Assembly (NCBI GenBank): GCA_903813345.2
Contig: CAIIXF020000001.1
Coordinates: 38,535,366-38,599,365, forward strand
DNA: 64,000 nucleotides
Origin: Owenia fusiformis
Taxonomy: Eukaryota; Annelida; Polychaeta; Sabellida; Oweniidae
Direction: 5' to 3'
The position numbers and the translations under genes are program-made. This document shows positions 34,022 through 49,000 of the stretch, piece by piece. Every line of letters begins with the position of its first letter. Position 1 is the first letter of the stretch. The notes under the pieces are model-generated. The model saw nothing but the letters and a program-made list of their open reading frames with translations, was not told the DNA's origin and made no database searches.

Positions 34022-37000
34022 ATGGCGGCAAGTGGTGAGTAATTTTTCCCACAATCTTCTTTAGTTTGATTTCGAAGTTTTCCATGCTGGGTGGACAATT
34101 GCTTATAATAAAATCCATCCAGATAAAGATTTAAAACTCCATTTATACATAAGCATAACGATTCTGCATTATTGATTCTCATTGATGTTGAATACTGCAC
34201 TTCTTTCCCTGCAAAATTTCATCATTGATGACTGAGATTTTATCCTGGTCCTGTTGGAATATTCTTATAGTTTCATCTCCATAATCTGCTTCACTCAATT
34301 GTAATAGTGCTACCCTATCATTTGTACATAGGCCGAGACCCTATCTGTTGCAAGACTAACGCCTGGCGTAACCGTCACCATGTTATTCGGTGTTTTTTAA
34401 GTAGCGCAAGGATCCTGCCATGACCGTGGTAATGTTATCGTGAAAGCCTGGTATAACCGCGACAATGCTGTATTATATTAAAATGCCTGCCATGACCGTG
34501 GTAGTGTAATCGTGTAAGCCTGGCGCGACCGCAACCTTTATATGACATTAATGACCTTCATGTTTCGCCCATTGCTGTTGGTATTTTTTATGGATAAATC
34601 TTATTAATTGATCATTATAGAAAGTATATGCTTTCGAATCGAAGCTCCTTGAATGAGAGTAGAGATATAGTTTGTTCGCAAATTATTTATGAGTAAAAAT
34701 TAGGTTTTCGTTGTGAAATTAATACACATTTTTAGTAGTCTTTATTTACATATTTAAGGTAGTTAAACACGAAGAAAAATTGCCATTACAGTGTTCTCAT
34801 GCTACTTTAAATACAACCACGGTCATGAGAGGCCTTGGAACTATTGTCACGGTCATACGAGGCTTTAACATTACCACGGTCATGACAGGCCTTGCAATAT
34901 AATATAGCATTGTCACGGTTATGACAGGCCTTGCAAGCATTGTAACGGTCATATCAGGCTTTAACATTACCACGGTCATGACAGGCCTTATAAGCATTGT
35001 CACGGTCATATTAGGCTTTAACATTACCACGGTCATGACAGGCCTTGCAACCATTGTCACGGTCATACGGGGCTTTAACATTATCAAAGTCATGGGCAGC
35101 TTGGGTCAACATTCATAAAGACAGAGACATATAATGTATCTGGTAAAATATACAAATATACGAATATTTAAAAGTGGATAGTAAACAAATCGCTTAACAA
35201 ACAACAATAAAAAATTCTTAAATTAAACGTAAAGGCTACGGCTGCGCCAGGCTTCCACGATAACACTCATGGTCATGACAGGTTTTGCAATATAATACAG
35301 CATTGTCACGGTTATACCAGGCTTACAAAATAACACTGCCACGGTCATGGCAGGATCCTTGCGCTACTTAAAAAACACCGAATAACATGGTGACGGTTAC
35401 ACCAGGCGTTAGTCTTGCAATAGATAGCATGTGCATAGGCCTTTCGGATCATCCATGCAATTGTCCAATCCATATTTTCTAAGTATACCTAAATCGAAGC
35501 TTTTTTTCTGCCAGTAAACTAGGCCTAGAATTACATCATTCAAAGGCTTACTGATCTGAAAGAACAGCCTTTGGTATCCTTATCCCTTGCCAGGACTATA
35601 GTCCTAAGAACATCTCAATCTTTTGCCAGTACGATTACAACATGGGAGAATTTTCTACGCCTCACTAAGATACCTACTTCAATAGATTCCTTGTTATTAT
35701 AGCATTCTTTTCGTGTAGTTGAATCCACAATTATCTGGGTTTATCGGCAGAACGAAGAAACTTATTTCAACCATCAAATTCCTCCATTTATTGGTACTTC
35801 CGAGCCAGTTAAACGGGGAATCCCCTTTGAAATCCAACCGCCATCTTGAAAAGTGATGGAATCTCTCTCGATGAAAAAGATAGATGTTCTGGTTCTGCCG
35901 CTGGAGAATCATGATGGCTGAAGTTGAAATACTGAAATCAGATGCTTATTTTACATCTCAAAATTTTCCTACATCACAATCCTTCGTTTACGAAAGTCTA
36001 AGTTATCAGCTGCTTATTTGTTGATCATTACTTGCCTTTATCCCTGTAGACATTCTCTAGCGAAAAACCAAAATGGAGGTTTTGATGGAAATTTACAGAG
36101 AGTAGCATTTGAAATCGCTACTTTTGTGAATTTTTGTAAAAATTACCATTTTGATTTCACACTAGAAAATGTCCACTTGTGACAAAGACAAGTCTTGATC
36201 GACACTGAAGCAGCTGATAACTTACAGACTTTCATGAATAGAGGATGGAGATATGAGGAACATTTGCAGATATGAAGTAGGCAGTTGATTTCAGTATTTC
36301 AGTTTCAGCCATCACAATTCTCTAGCGGCCTAAAGAGGGCAAAAAAGGCTGTAAGCTTAGAATAGTTTATTTGAACAAAACCAAAACAAGCCTTTTTAGG
36401 ATAACCCACTACCTGTTTTTGGGAGTGATTATCCCATCGAACGAAGTTCGGAGGGATATAGGGAACGCCTCCGTCCGTCCGTCCGTACGTACGTCTGTAC
36501 GTACGTCCGTCCGTCTGTCCATCCGTCCGTCCGGGCAATAACTCAAATACCGTTGGCCCGATTTTGTTTATATTTTGTACACATATACCCTATGGGGGTA
36601 GAAGTTCTGCTCGAAAGCCAATTTTCAAAATGGCCGCTCATTTAAAAATGGCGGCCATTTTAGTGCCGATTTTACTGTAATTTAGGTGCAATATGTAAAA
36701 CTGTAATAGCAATATGTTTTAAATGTAAAAAAATTATATAGGACATTGATAAAGCTAGAAATGTAGATATTAAAGAAGCACATGGCAGCCATCTTGAAAA
36801 ATGGCGGCCTTTACTCATTATTTTACGATTTTTGCTGTAACTCAAGAAGTAGTGGAGCGATTTTGTTCATATTTGGTATGTGAATACTATAAGCATGGCT
36901 CACTGTTTAATGACACTTTTGGTAGGAGGCGGTCATTTTGAAAAAATGGCCACCATTTTGAAAAATGGCCGCCATTTTAACATATTTTACTATAACTCAA

Positions 37001-40000
37001 AAATTAGTGGAGCGATTTTGTTCATATTTGGTTTGTGAATACTATAAGCATGGCACACTGTCTAATAACACTTTTGGTAGAAGGCAGCCATTTTGAAAAA
37101 TGGCCGCCACTTTAACGTATTTTACTTTAACTCGAAAAGTAGTGGAGCGATTTTGTTCATATTTGGTATGTGAATAATATAAGCATGGCACACTGTCTAA
37201 TGACACTTTTGGTAGAAGGTGGCCATTTTGAAAAATGGCTGCCATTTTAACGTATTTTACTATAACTTGAAAAGTGGTGGAGCGATTTTGTTCATATTTG
37301 GTATGTGAATATTATAAGCATGGTACACTGTCTAATGACACTTTTGGTAGAAGGTGACCATTTTGAAAAATGGCCGCCATTTAAACGTATTTTACGCGGC
37401 CTTTATTTGTTATTTTACAATTTTTGCTGTAACTTGAAAAGTAGTGGAGCGATTTTGTTCATATTTGGTATGTGAATACTATAAGCATGGCACACTGTCT
37501 AATGACACTTTTGGTAGTAGGCGGCCATTCTGAAAAATGGCCACCATTTTAAAGTATTTTACTATAACTCGAAAAGTAGTGGAGCGATTTTGTTCATATT
37601 TGGTTGTGAATGCTAGAAAAAAAGCATATTACTTCTGATGACAACTTGATGAAAATGGTGGCCTTTCTTATGTGTGTTATTTTATGATATTTGCTATATA
37701 TTTCATTTGTAAAAATCCCAGTCATTTCTGTTCGATGGGATTCGCTACGCTTTGGCGTTGCCGTTGTTCTCGTTTTCTTTGGTACCACCATCTACTTTTA
37801 TTTCATAATGCATGAACATTTCATATGAATTTTGTTTCAGCCTCAAAGAAGAAGCAGAAGGGAAAGGGGAAGGTGATGTCACTAAATGACTTTCTAGGAG
37901 ACAGTGCCCCACCTACACATTTACCAGCTAAATCATCCAGTGATAACTGGGCAGACCAGATGGAAGAGGATGATGTAGATAGTAAGTGGATTTAGGAGAA
38001 TATTTATATATAAGTACTCATAATTACATTTACAATTAAACCTGTCTGAAAGCCATTCTACATCATCTATCTTAATCATTAGAAAAGTCCTTAATTCTAG
38101 TGGACATCACACTAAGTTTTGGAGGTTTGGCTTCTCAAAGTTCATTGTTCACATTTTTGAAAAGCATGTTTATATTGACCATTTTCTATATCAATGGATT
38201 GAAAAGCATGTTTATATTGACCATTTTCTATATCAATGGAAAAAATAGATGGCATCGTGAGTGTTGGTAGGGCTAGAATACATTGAAGCATATTGCAAAA
38301 GTCACTTAATCTTGATCTCACAAGTAATTCCATTTGGATCAACTTACAACATGATTTGAATGTAATCATATGGACCTATTAACTTGTGGATTGTGATTTA
38401 ATATTAAAATTGTGATACTTGTAAGAGTAATTGAAATTTTTAATTTTTAAACATTGTGTCAATGGGGATTTAGCCTGACCATTTTCATTTAACTTAAAAA
38501 TCTTCAGAATTTGAATCAATGGGCAAATCAGAACTTTTTTGATAAAAAATTACACATAGAATTCAAATATGCCATCAATTAGAAGAAAGTCTTTAATGGT
38601 TAAAAATGTGGATCTCTTAAAATCACATTAAAAAAGAGACTTTAACAAGATTTCAAAGCTATATGGAAAAAGGACCATTGAGAGGTGTTGGAAGAAGAAA
38701 GTTGTTGGGATATACAGGATTCACTGTACATGTATATGGATGGCTGGAGTCTCATTGGAATAAGTCGAAATTATAATTTGAGCATTATAACTGTTTCATG
38801 ATTTCTCAAAACAACAGGCATCTTATCTAAAAACAGCTGGAGAAAATCTCTTATTGTCTCTCTTGCAAATGAAACCCCTATGAAACAATGGTTCCAACCG
38901 AGACTAAAGTCATGATTGCCACAATTATTGACATTAAGTGCATTGCCCAATAGGCATATAAGTCTACTGCCAAGAGTGAAAATGACTTTAATCATTTGTG
39001 AAGCCTTGCTTAAAATTTCATGTGTTCTTTAAAGAATGAAATATCATTCCTAAAACATATTCCAAATATTTTAAATCTCAATGATCTTTAACTTCCATAA
39101 TCAAAAGAATGAGAGTTAAACAGAGTTTTACAACTCCATGTTCATAGACCTTAGCCTAAGGGGTGGGGTTAGCAAGTATATATGATATTTGATTTTGGGG
39201 CTTTTGAATTTGCTGTTGCAAAACAATTGCATTTTGCATGTACAGATTTTAAAATTTGGCATTACGATAGTGTCAAAAATTATTTCATCATATTTTTTTT
39301 TTTATTAATCTATGCAATTGTTCAATATTCATTGATTTTCCAGCTATCAGTGATTATGGTTATGGTAGTGCCCAAAGAGTAAATAGAGCAGCTCTTCCAA
39401 CAGCCCCCAGAGCTGCCAGGGGATGTGATATAGATCCAGCAAGACTCCCCTCTGGTCCTCCCTACACAGCATACATGGGCAACTTACCTTATGATGTAGA
39501 TGAAAAGAAAATTAGGACTTTTTTCGAAGGACTGAAGGTACTAATTCTGATTAGTAACAGAAAATATAAGTAATAGAAATTGAAAATATAGAAGAATGGC
39601 TATATCATTAAAGATATTTCTCATTTAGAAATAAAGATTTGTTTTATATTAGAAAAGTTCTTAAGTTTGGCCATGTTGTCCTAATCTATGTATTAGTAGA
39701 TCTGATTGACACCGTTGGTCTAATATTGTTTTCATGTTATGCATTATTGTATTTAGATTGTCAATGTGCGCATCCCAAATGAAGGAGGACGTCCCAAAGG
39801 CTTTGGTTATACAGAGTTTGAAGATAAAGAGAGCCTCATCAATGCACTCTCTTTAAATGAAGAGGTACGCATAAATTGTGTGTGATATTGTTTGCTCAAT
39901 TGGGCTAGCGTATTCAAAACATTATTTCCCCAACAGATGAACCTCTGTCTAGGAATATATTGCAGTCATAAGTTTTTGAAAATATAACTGCAGCTTAAGA

Positions 40001-43000
40001 CTATACATATCTTTGCATTATTTACTTTTCCAGAACTTACTTGGGAGAAAAATAAGAGTGGATTTGGCTGAGCAGAACCAAAAAGATGGAGGTAAGTGAA
40101 ATGAATTTAGCATATATTCAGTGGCAGCAATTGTTTTATACTGACATATTCTGAAATGTTACTAGCTATGTTTTATGGAAACAAAAATAAGTATTCTAAA
40201 CTCATCTGGATGCATGCATGAACTCGGGTATGTTGGCTTTGTCAGCTTGCGGTCAAACACTTGAACTTTGTTGAGTCAGAAATTAATGAAATTTTGTTTC
40301 ATTATTTTTGATATGTTCAGTTCACAATTTTGCTCTTTGTGCAAATTTGCCTGACAAATACTTTTTTATTTTTTTGTACTGGAAATACAACACTGGGCGA
40401 AAAGTGCACAAATAAAAATTCCCAGCAACAATGTTTTAAAAGTTTTCTCTTAGGCTCATAAGCCCTCTAACTTAGAAAATTGAAGTAATATTACAAATTG
40501 ATCTTTTGAAATCTTCCTTTACATGTACAATAACTATTTGATTTAGAAATGCGGAGAGATGGTGACAGACGAGGTGGAGGTAGAGACAGAGATCAGCAAG
40601 ACAGAGGTGACCCAGATAGGGCAGAGGGGGACTGGAGGAGTAACAGAGTTCCTGTAGAACAACCCGTCATCGGTAAGTCATATATTCAAGAGTGCTGTGT
40701 CACTTGTCTCATTGAAAATCTATTTTCTACCAAGGGAAAATAATTTGAAAAGAACCCAGATGCAGTAACATACAGCATTCAAAATTGAAGAATTTATACT
40801 CAATTTAGATGTAGCTGAATGTGTTTGGATAAATAGTTTTCATTTCTCAACACATTGCCATGGTTTGTTATCCTTGTAGAATTTTTGTCAACATTTTTTT
40901 TTAACAGGCGGTGGCTCACGAGACAGAGGAGGCTTTGACAGAAGTGACAGAGATGGATACAATAGGGGAGGCTTTGATAGAGATGATAGAAGGGGTGGAG
41001 GATTTGATGACCGCAGAGGGGGATATGATGATCGCAGGGGAGGATATGATGATCGTAGAGGGGGATATGATGATCGCAGGGGAGGATATGATGATCGCAG
41101 GGGAGGATATGATGACCGTAGGGGTGGATATGATGACCGTAGGGGAGGTGGTGGATATGATGATAGACGTGGAGGGGGTGGATATGATGACAGAGATCGT
41201 CGTGATGGAGGTGAGACATTTCAAATTATATCCTATGAATGAAGAGATGCTTAAACTTCCCTTTACTCAAGCAAACATCAGATAATTTCATTATTTCACA
41301 AAAATCTGTAAAATAAAAACTTGAAAATGGCAAGTCAAAAAAATTACAATATTTTTGTAAATCTAATGGTAGAATGGATTCAGAAAATTTCTGATTGTCA
41401 AAGCAATGACATCAACGAGGATATGTGAAAATTTTCAGATGCAGATCTAATGCATTGTTGTCATCTAGCATTCAAAGTTCATGCTAAAAAAATTTGAAAA
41501 GTATTTTTTCTTACCAATTTCCACTTCTTGATAAAAATGAATTACTCAGAAATATAATGATATACCCATTGTTCTAGGTCGCTTTGGTGGTGGTGGTTCA
41601 AGCAATAGACGTGGCTATGGGTTCGGAGGAGATCGAGATAGAGATAGTTATGGTGGGGACAGATATGGAGATAGAGGGTTAGTACAACTAGTCAATTCTG
41701 TCTTAAATCTAGTTCCAATAAAAAATTTTTTTAGAAAACTAGTAAAATGCAGTAAAACACGTTATAATTTTGTCAATATTGTCACCATCCTGGTGACAAC
41801 ATCATGATTACATCTGAATAATACAGATAATCGGGATAGAGCCATCCATTTGAGCACTCCTGTTTCATATTATGAGTTTGCCTGATTGTAGGCATAGAGA
41901 TGGACCTCCAAGAGATGGACCTTATAGTAGGGACAGAGATGGACCTCCTAGAGATGAAGGTAATAGAAATCATCTGAATAATAGTTGTCATTTACGAGAC
42001 TTGATTCTGCAGTCAATCTGACAATCACCAATTACAATTTTATTGTATTCACATTTATTGTTATGTCACCACCACAAATGGTGACACTTTGTTAAAGTCT
42101 CCTTTTTGTGGATGGTGTTCGATAGATGGTGTTTGGCATTCAGCGGTTGCTGTCTGTAACAAATGGCAGGTGATGACATTTTGCCTGTGAATGCCTTATT
42201 TTTTGTTTCATTCACGATTTCATGGTATCACAATTTCATTGTTTAATATTCTATATGAAACTTAAGCTCCTCGAGATGTACCCACAGAACGCCCAAGGCT
42301 TCAACTGCAAAAACGTACAAAACCAATTGAAAATGAACCTCAAAAAAGTTCAAGCTCCATATTTGGTAGTGCAAAACCTGTTGATACAGCAGCTAGGGAA
42401 CGGGAAATTGAAGAAAAAATACGCAAAGAAGAGGAGGCTACCAGAGAGCGACTTGAAGCTGAAAGAGAAAGGAGGGATGAGAGAAGACCACGGTTAGAAA
42501 TGTTATAGTATAAACATGCTTTTCAAGAATGGGTTAAAATAAAAAAGGTTCAAATGTACACAGCTCTAAATTTTAAATTTAAATGTATGACTGTGACTTA
42601 ATTTAATGTCATTCTTACAAATTTAATTTATAAATAGGTTATTTCATGGTTGATTTTCAACATAATTTTATTCCAGGGTAATAGGATATTGACCAAGGGA
42701 AATATGAGATTGACTGAACGAGCATAGCGAGTGTGTGTCAATATAATACTTACCAAGGTCAATGGCCCTGTTACAATTAAATAGGCTATAAAAGTGATAG
42801 AATTTGAACCACATGATGCACTATGACCATTCCGTGTTGAACTGCTACTATTGTTCCGGATAGATTTAGGATTATAATACTTTTCCAATATAGATTTTTC
42901 ACCAAATCAACTTTTCCCCAGAACAATACAATTTTTTGAGTACATATGATTTTTTCCTGGGCAATACAATTTTTCGAGTATATACGATTTTCAGAGGGAC

Positions 43001-46000
43001 AATATGACTTTATTTCTCAGGAAAACAGTTACTGTAGTATTATGGAATAAATGTTTATATTTCTCATTGCAATGCTATTGTTATTATTTTGCAGAAGAAA
43101 CAGTGATAGAGAGCACCGTGAGAGACGCACAAGTGGCAGTATTAGTGATGAACAACAAGGTCACCAAGCTCCAAGGAGGGAGAGAAAAACTAGTAGCTCC
43201 AGTTCTGGGAAAGGTATTAGAACAGGTACATTCTTATACATTGTATTGTTATAGGTATACCATTCCATTTCAAGTATTTAAGCACCAGAATATGAGGATT
43301 GTGAGTATTAAATGAAAATTGATGAATAATTATTGGTGTGCATTTCTTTGCCAGAGCTTGAGCTAAGGGTTTGGCCTATTTTTTGTGTCTGTGTAAACTG
43401 CAACCAGACTCCTATTGTTGCTACAAATAATAAGCTTCTTTCTAACCAATAAGAGACAGGTTCACTCAGAGCCTGGTTGCAGTTTGCAGATATTTCTGCT
43501 CTTAAACTAAGAATCACATCATAACCAATAGATGGCAGGATTTACTGAATTGGTCTATTTTTATTACATAAAGGAAAGTAACAATATAATAGGGAACTTG
43601 TTGAACATCTACAACCATATTCTCAAGTTAGTGGATGTTTATAGTATTTATAAGTACACTTATAAAGTTGTTTTTTTTCTCTTACCACTTATTTAATGCC
43701 CCGAGGAAATTTAAATCCAAGTAGGGTTTTATTGCCGTTGTACTCATGTTATCAAGCTATTGAACTTTGAACTTTACAAGTACATTTATGTAATATTTTT
43801 TGCTCTCATCTAGTTGGGCCCCCACCAACGACTCCTACTAGGACAATGGCCAGGAGAGACAGTGAGTTATCAAACCACTCGGGTGATCATGTATTCGATG
43901 ATGAGCGCTCTCCCCCACAACCAAAACCAACAACACCAAGAAGTAGTGATGACGTTAAATTGATTCCAGCACCGCCACCTTCAGAAAATGCCTGGGCAAA
44001 AAGAAAACAGACTGTTCAGCCATCACCTCCTGCCGCCAGTCAGAGCAGCACAGCGTCAACTACCCCTCAGTCAAAACCTTCCAAATCAGAATCAGAGAAG
44101 GTAATTGTTTAGATAAGTAGTAAACTGGAAAAATTGAATGACCAATCATATTTATCTGTGCTCTATGATCATGAGATATTGGATTTCCAAAATCACATCG
44201 TGGAAACAAATGTGGTGATGGCAGTCGTTTAGCAGTTGCTAATGTGAACAATATTTGCCAAATATGGCACGATATAGATATTGACAACCCGAGTCATATT
44301 TCTAATTGTTAAATATTTATGAAAATTGGAAATTCAAACAAAATGACCAGGTATTGTTTGGCAAATAATTTAATATTTTAATAATATTCTGACCATAAAT
44401 ACATAATTTTTCTCAGGAATATTATGTTTCCTTCAAAGTTAATAATAAGCTAAAACTTATCAGGATAATAGAAAATATCAATCCAACTCTCCAAAAAACC
44501 ATTGTTCCAGACTTTCATGCAAAGTTCCTTTTTGTTCTTATTTTTTCATTTAAAAACATTAATTTATGAAACTTTCAGCATATTTTCACATACATTTATC
44601 CTAAATAAATATAAATATGAATATAAAAACACTTTTGGCTGCCATAGCAACTGTGAAATGGGATTCAATAGAGCAACTTAAATACCCTTGCATAAAGCAT
44701 GCATTCAATGTAAAATGCTGAATATTTCTTCTACAAATGACAGTTATTTGCTTGAAATGTTTGATAACACAAAACTTGTAATGTAATAATGTCTATTAAG
44801 GCAAACTCAGAATTACTGTGTTTTGATGACATAATTCTTTATCAATTATTTTATTTTCATAGAGACCTTATTCCAAGGAAAACATATTATTTTGACTAAG
44901 AATTATTTGGTTAGAAAATACTTATGGTCAAGGATTGACTGTCTTAAATTATTTGCCAGGCCATTTAACTTATTCAAAATTATGAATGGTACCTTTATAG
45001 AAAAAAAATAGTTTCAAGAATATTATTTGTTCTTTTGTCCACTAAAATTATTTTCCATATGAGACTCTCTAGTAACGTATACCTCTTTCGCAGTCACCAC
45101 CTACTCAAAGTGCACCCGCAGCAACTGCACCTGCTACCAAGGCCTGGGGTAAAGGCAAACCTATAGCTGTGGAACCAGCTGATCCACCCAAGGAAAATGT
45201 ATGGGCTAAACGCAAGGCTGAAACTGTCAGCACTACAAGTGTGAGTATAAAACAATCGGAAAATATGACATGAAACGCCCATTTTCTCTTAAAATCTTCC
45301 AGATTTCCAACTAAAAAATTAATGTCAACTCTAAGTACAAGAATAAAACAAATAAAAATCACATCAAACTCCATCTTCTATCGTAACTTCTATTTCCTAG
45401 ACACCCAGACAATGTAATTGACTTCAAGAAAAATCTTATATTAATCACACATACTAGTTGATGGTTTTTGTATTGGTCTTACATTACATTGATTTTTTTG
45501 TTTCACATTTTCTAATTTTTCCCTTGTATTTTTATGTCCCCACCACATAGTGTGGGGCCATATTGTCGGCCTAGGCGCGTCCGTCCGTCCGTCTGTCTGT
45601 TTGTCTGTCTGTCCGTCCGTACGTCCGGCAGTTTTCTCCTAAACCGCTACAGATATCACCTTCAAATTTTCAGGGATAACTTATGAGTGCATACAGATGT
45701 GGACGAAAAAGTTTCAACTCGATACCTACTTCCTGTCGGCCATTTTGAAGTCAAATGCTAAAATCCTTGTCTGCAAACTTTAAGAAAAATGGCTTCACTG
45801 TTGCTTTTAAAACTTTAACATCCTGTAGATCTGATTAGGTTTTGGACCTGTGAGCCCAGTCATGGCAGCCATTTTGAATGTCTTAAGAAAAGTTAGCGTG
45901 CGATAATACTTTGTATCATATTGAATGGTGTTTTTGAGTTTTCATACTTAGACTATTTAGTAGCTTTATAAAAAATTTCAGGTGTACTTTATTGTAAAAC

Positions 46001-49000
46001 CCTATGTTATTGTTAACAGTAGTTATATGTGATAATTTTGTAAAAAGAAATCAGCAAAAACTTATAATCACTTTTTATTGTCTGCCATTTTGGATTTTTC
46101 CATCCTAAAATCTTGTCTGTAAAGTCTTGTCTATGCGTTTTCAGGCGAACCATTTGGTAGATCATTTCCAAATTTTCAGGGATGTTTCTTAGTATGAAAA
46201 TCTAGATCTGATTAGTTTTTTGGCATTCTGGGTAAATGTCAAGAAAGCCATTTTGGATTTTCCGTCCTAAAATCTTGTCTGTGAAGTCTTGTCTATGCAT
46301 TTCCAGGTGAAGCGTTTGGTAGATCAATTTCAAATTTTCAGGGATGATTCTTAGTATGAAAATCTAGATCTTATAAGTTTTTTGGCATTCTGGATATTGT
46401 TAAGGCAGCCATTTTGGATTTTCCGTCCTAAAATCTTGTCTGTAAAGTCTTGTCTACGCATTTTCAGGTGAACCATTTGGTAGATCAATTAAAAATTTTC
46501 AGGGATGATTCTTAGTATGAAAATCTAGATCTGATTAGTTTTTTGGCATTCTGGGTAAATGTCAAGGCAGCCATTTTGGATTTTCCATCCTAAAATCTTG
46601 TCTGTAAAGTCTTGTCCTATACGCGTTTTCAGGTGAAGGGTTTGGTAGATCAATTTCAAATTTTTAGGGATGATTCTTAGTATGAAAATCTAGATCTGAT
46701 TAGTTTTTTGGCATTCTGGGTAAATGTCAAGGCAGCCATTTTGGATTTTCCGTGCTAAAATCTTGCCTGTAAAGTCTTGTCTACGTGTTTTCAGGTGAAC
46801 TGTTTGGTAGATCAATTTCAAATTTTTAGGGATGATTCTTAGTATGAAAATCTAGAACTGACTAATTTTTTGGGCATTCTTGGTAAATTTTAAGGTGGCC
46901 ATTTTGCATTTTCCGTTCCAAGATTGTAGCAGTAAAGTCTTGTCTACTCATTTTCAGGATAACCATTAGATGTGATCACCCATTGGTGGGGACATATTGT
47001 ACACATTTGTGTTCTTGTCTCATTATAGGTTTCCCCAAAACAATCTAATGAAAATAAAGAAAACATAAATGAAAAAAATAATAGTTCAAAAGGAACTTCT
47101 GAGACGAAACCAGTAGAAAGAGAGGAACCTGCAACCAATAATAAACCAAGCCAAGAGGTCCCAAATAAAAGTCAATCTTCCGCACCTCCAGCTAATGCAT
47201 GGGTCAGGAAACCAGGTGAGTAGTGCATGGGTTGATTGTGTATTGATACAAACCAATAACTGTGAGTGAAGCCTTTTTCAGGATGATGATCTAGCAAAAC
47301 ACATCCTCTACTGGCAAATGGATAGTCTAAAATTTGTCATCTAAGGTGTGAAACTGATATGTGGACTTTGGTGTTTTAAAAGACTCTTTATGTTTCTCTT
47401 GGTATTTTTTTTTACTTTTATTAGTTGGGAATTTGGAAAATTACTTTGCCAGACTTATTCTAGTTTTTGTATCGGGACTCCTTAACTCTTACCCTGTAGC
47501 AGGACAGAATTATACATATACATCTATCCAACAGAAAGAATTGGATAAGACTGTCCATACCGTGGTGTGTAAAAGCAAAATGCTAAGACCTTGGAGTCTC
47601 TGTAATTCAATTTAATTTGGGTTAAGATTTATTTTGGGTAAATCTGGGACTTATGCATTGCAGTAACTGTGTCTATAAATGATGCTCCAAATACAACACG
47701 TGTTGTGACAGATAAGTCTAATGCATGGGGGCGTGGTCCTCCATCAGGTGGTGGTACTCATGGGAGTGGGCGTGGCTCATCCCGGGGTGGAAGAGGGAGT
47801 GCACATTCAGAGAGGGGTAGAGGTGGTAGGTCTAGGTAAGTAGATCATTGGCTGTTGTTGTGTTCTGTTTTGTAGCATGGTTTGTTGTTGCATTGACAAA
47901 TATAATGTTTTCCCCAAAATTTCTTGTCATTTTATCTCCAGTATATTTATTATAGAAATGGAAACTTTGACATAACAAAACTTTGGCGAGATAGTCTCTA
48001 GCTAAAACATTAGTCACAAAGCCCGAGTTTTAAACATTCATTTCGCAGTTATTAGCTATTTACTATTAGAAATTGATAAATAAATTGGCAAAATATTCTA
48101 CTTCCTGGATGGCTGCCATCTTGATTCTTGGCTTACTTGATTCTTGGCTTACTTGATTCTTGGCTTACTTGATTCACAGTATTCAAAATTTGTCAAAACC
48201 GTTGACTGTACATTGAGGAAGAACTATTTTTATCTATAAATATGACACCAAACATTTTTGGGTTTATTTTTATCCCATCGAACGAAGTTCGGAGGGATAT
48301 AGGGAACGCCTCCGTCCGTCCGTACGTACGTATGTACGTCCATCCGTCCATCCGTCCGGGCAATAACTCAAATACTGTTGGCCCGATTTTGTTCATATTT
48401 TGTACACATATACCCTATGGGGGTAGAAGTTCTGCTCAAAAGCCGATTTTCAAAATGGCCGCTCATTTCAAAATGGCAGCCATTTTAGTGCCGAAATTAC
48501 AGTAATTTAGGTGCAATATGTAAAACTGTAATAGCAATATGTTTAGATGTAAAAAAATTATATAGGACATTAATAAAGCTAGAAATGTAGATATTAAAGA
48601 AGCACTTGGCAGCCATCTTGAAAAATGGCGGCCTTTACTCATTATTTTACGATTTTTGCTGTAACTCGAAAAGTAGTGGAGCGATTTTGTTCATATTTGG
48701 TATGTGAATACTATAAACATTGCACACTTCTAAAGACACTTTTGGTAGAAGGTGGCCATTTTGTAAAATGGCCGCCATTTTGAAAAATGGCCGCCATTTT
48801 AACCTATTTTACTATAACTCGAAAAGTAGTGAAGCGATTTTGTTCATATTTGGTATGTGAATACTATAAGGATGGCACACTGTCTAATGACACTTTTGGT
48901 AGAAGGCGGCCATTTTTCAACATGGCCGCCATTTTAACGTATTTTACTATAACTCGAAAAGTAGTGGAGCGATTTTGTTCATATTTGGTATGTGAATACT

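Noticed and set aside
33721-34200. 159-codon minus ORF across the divergent promoter
   Set aside because: It crosses the LZTFL1 5' UTR and initiator codon and the antisense of eIF4B exon 1; it has no family similarity.
34797-35118. Repetitive ORFs on both strands (TVVMLKPxMTVTM type)
   Set aside because: They are produced by the 60-bp satellite inside a foldback and appear as mirror images on opposite strands.
40800-41285. 139-, 124- and 102-codon ORFs in other frames
   Set aside because: These are shadows of the Asp/Arg/Gly-rich eIF4B exon 7, whose frame fits both neighbouring exons.
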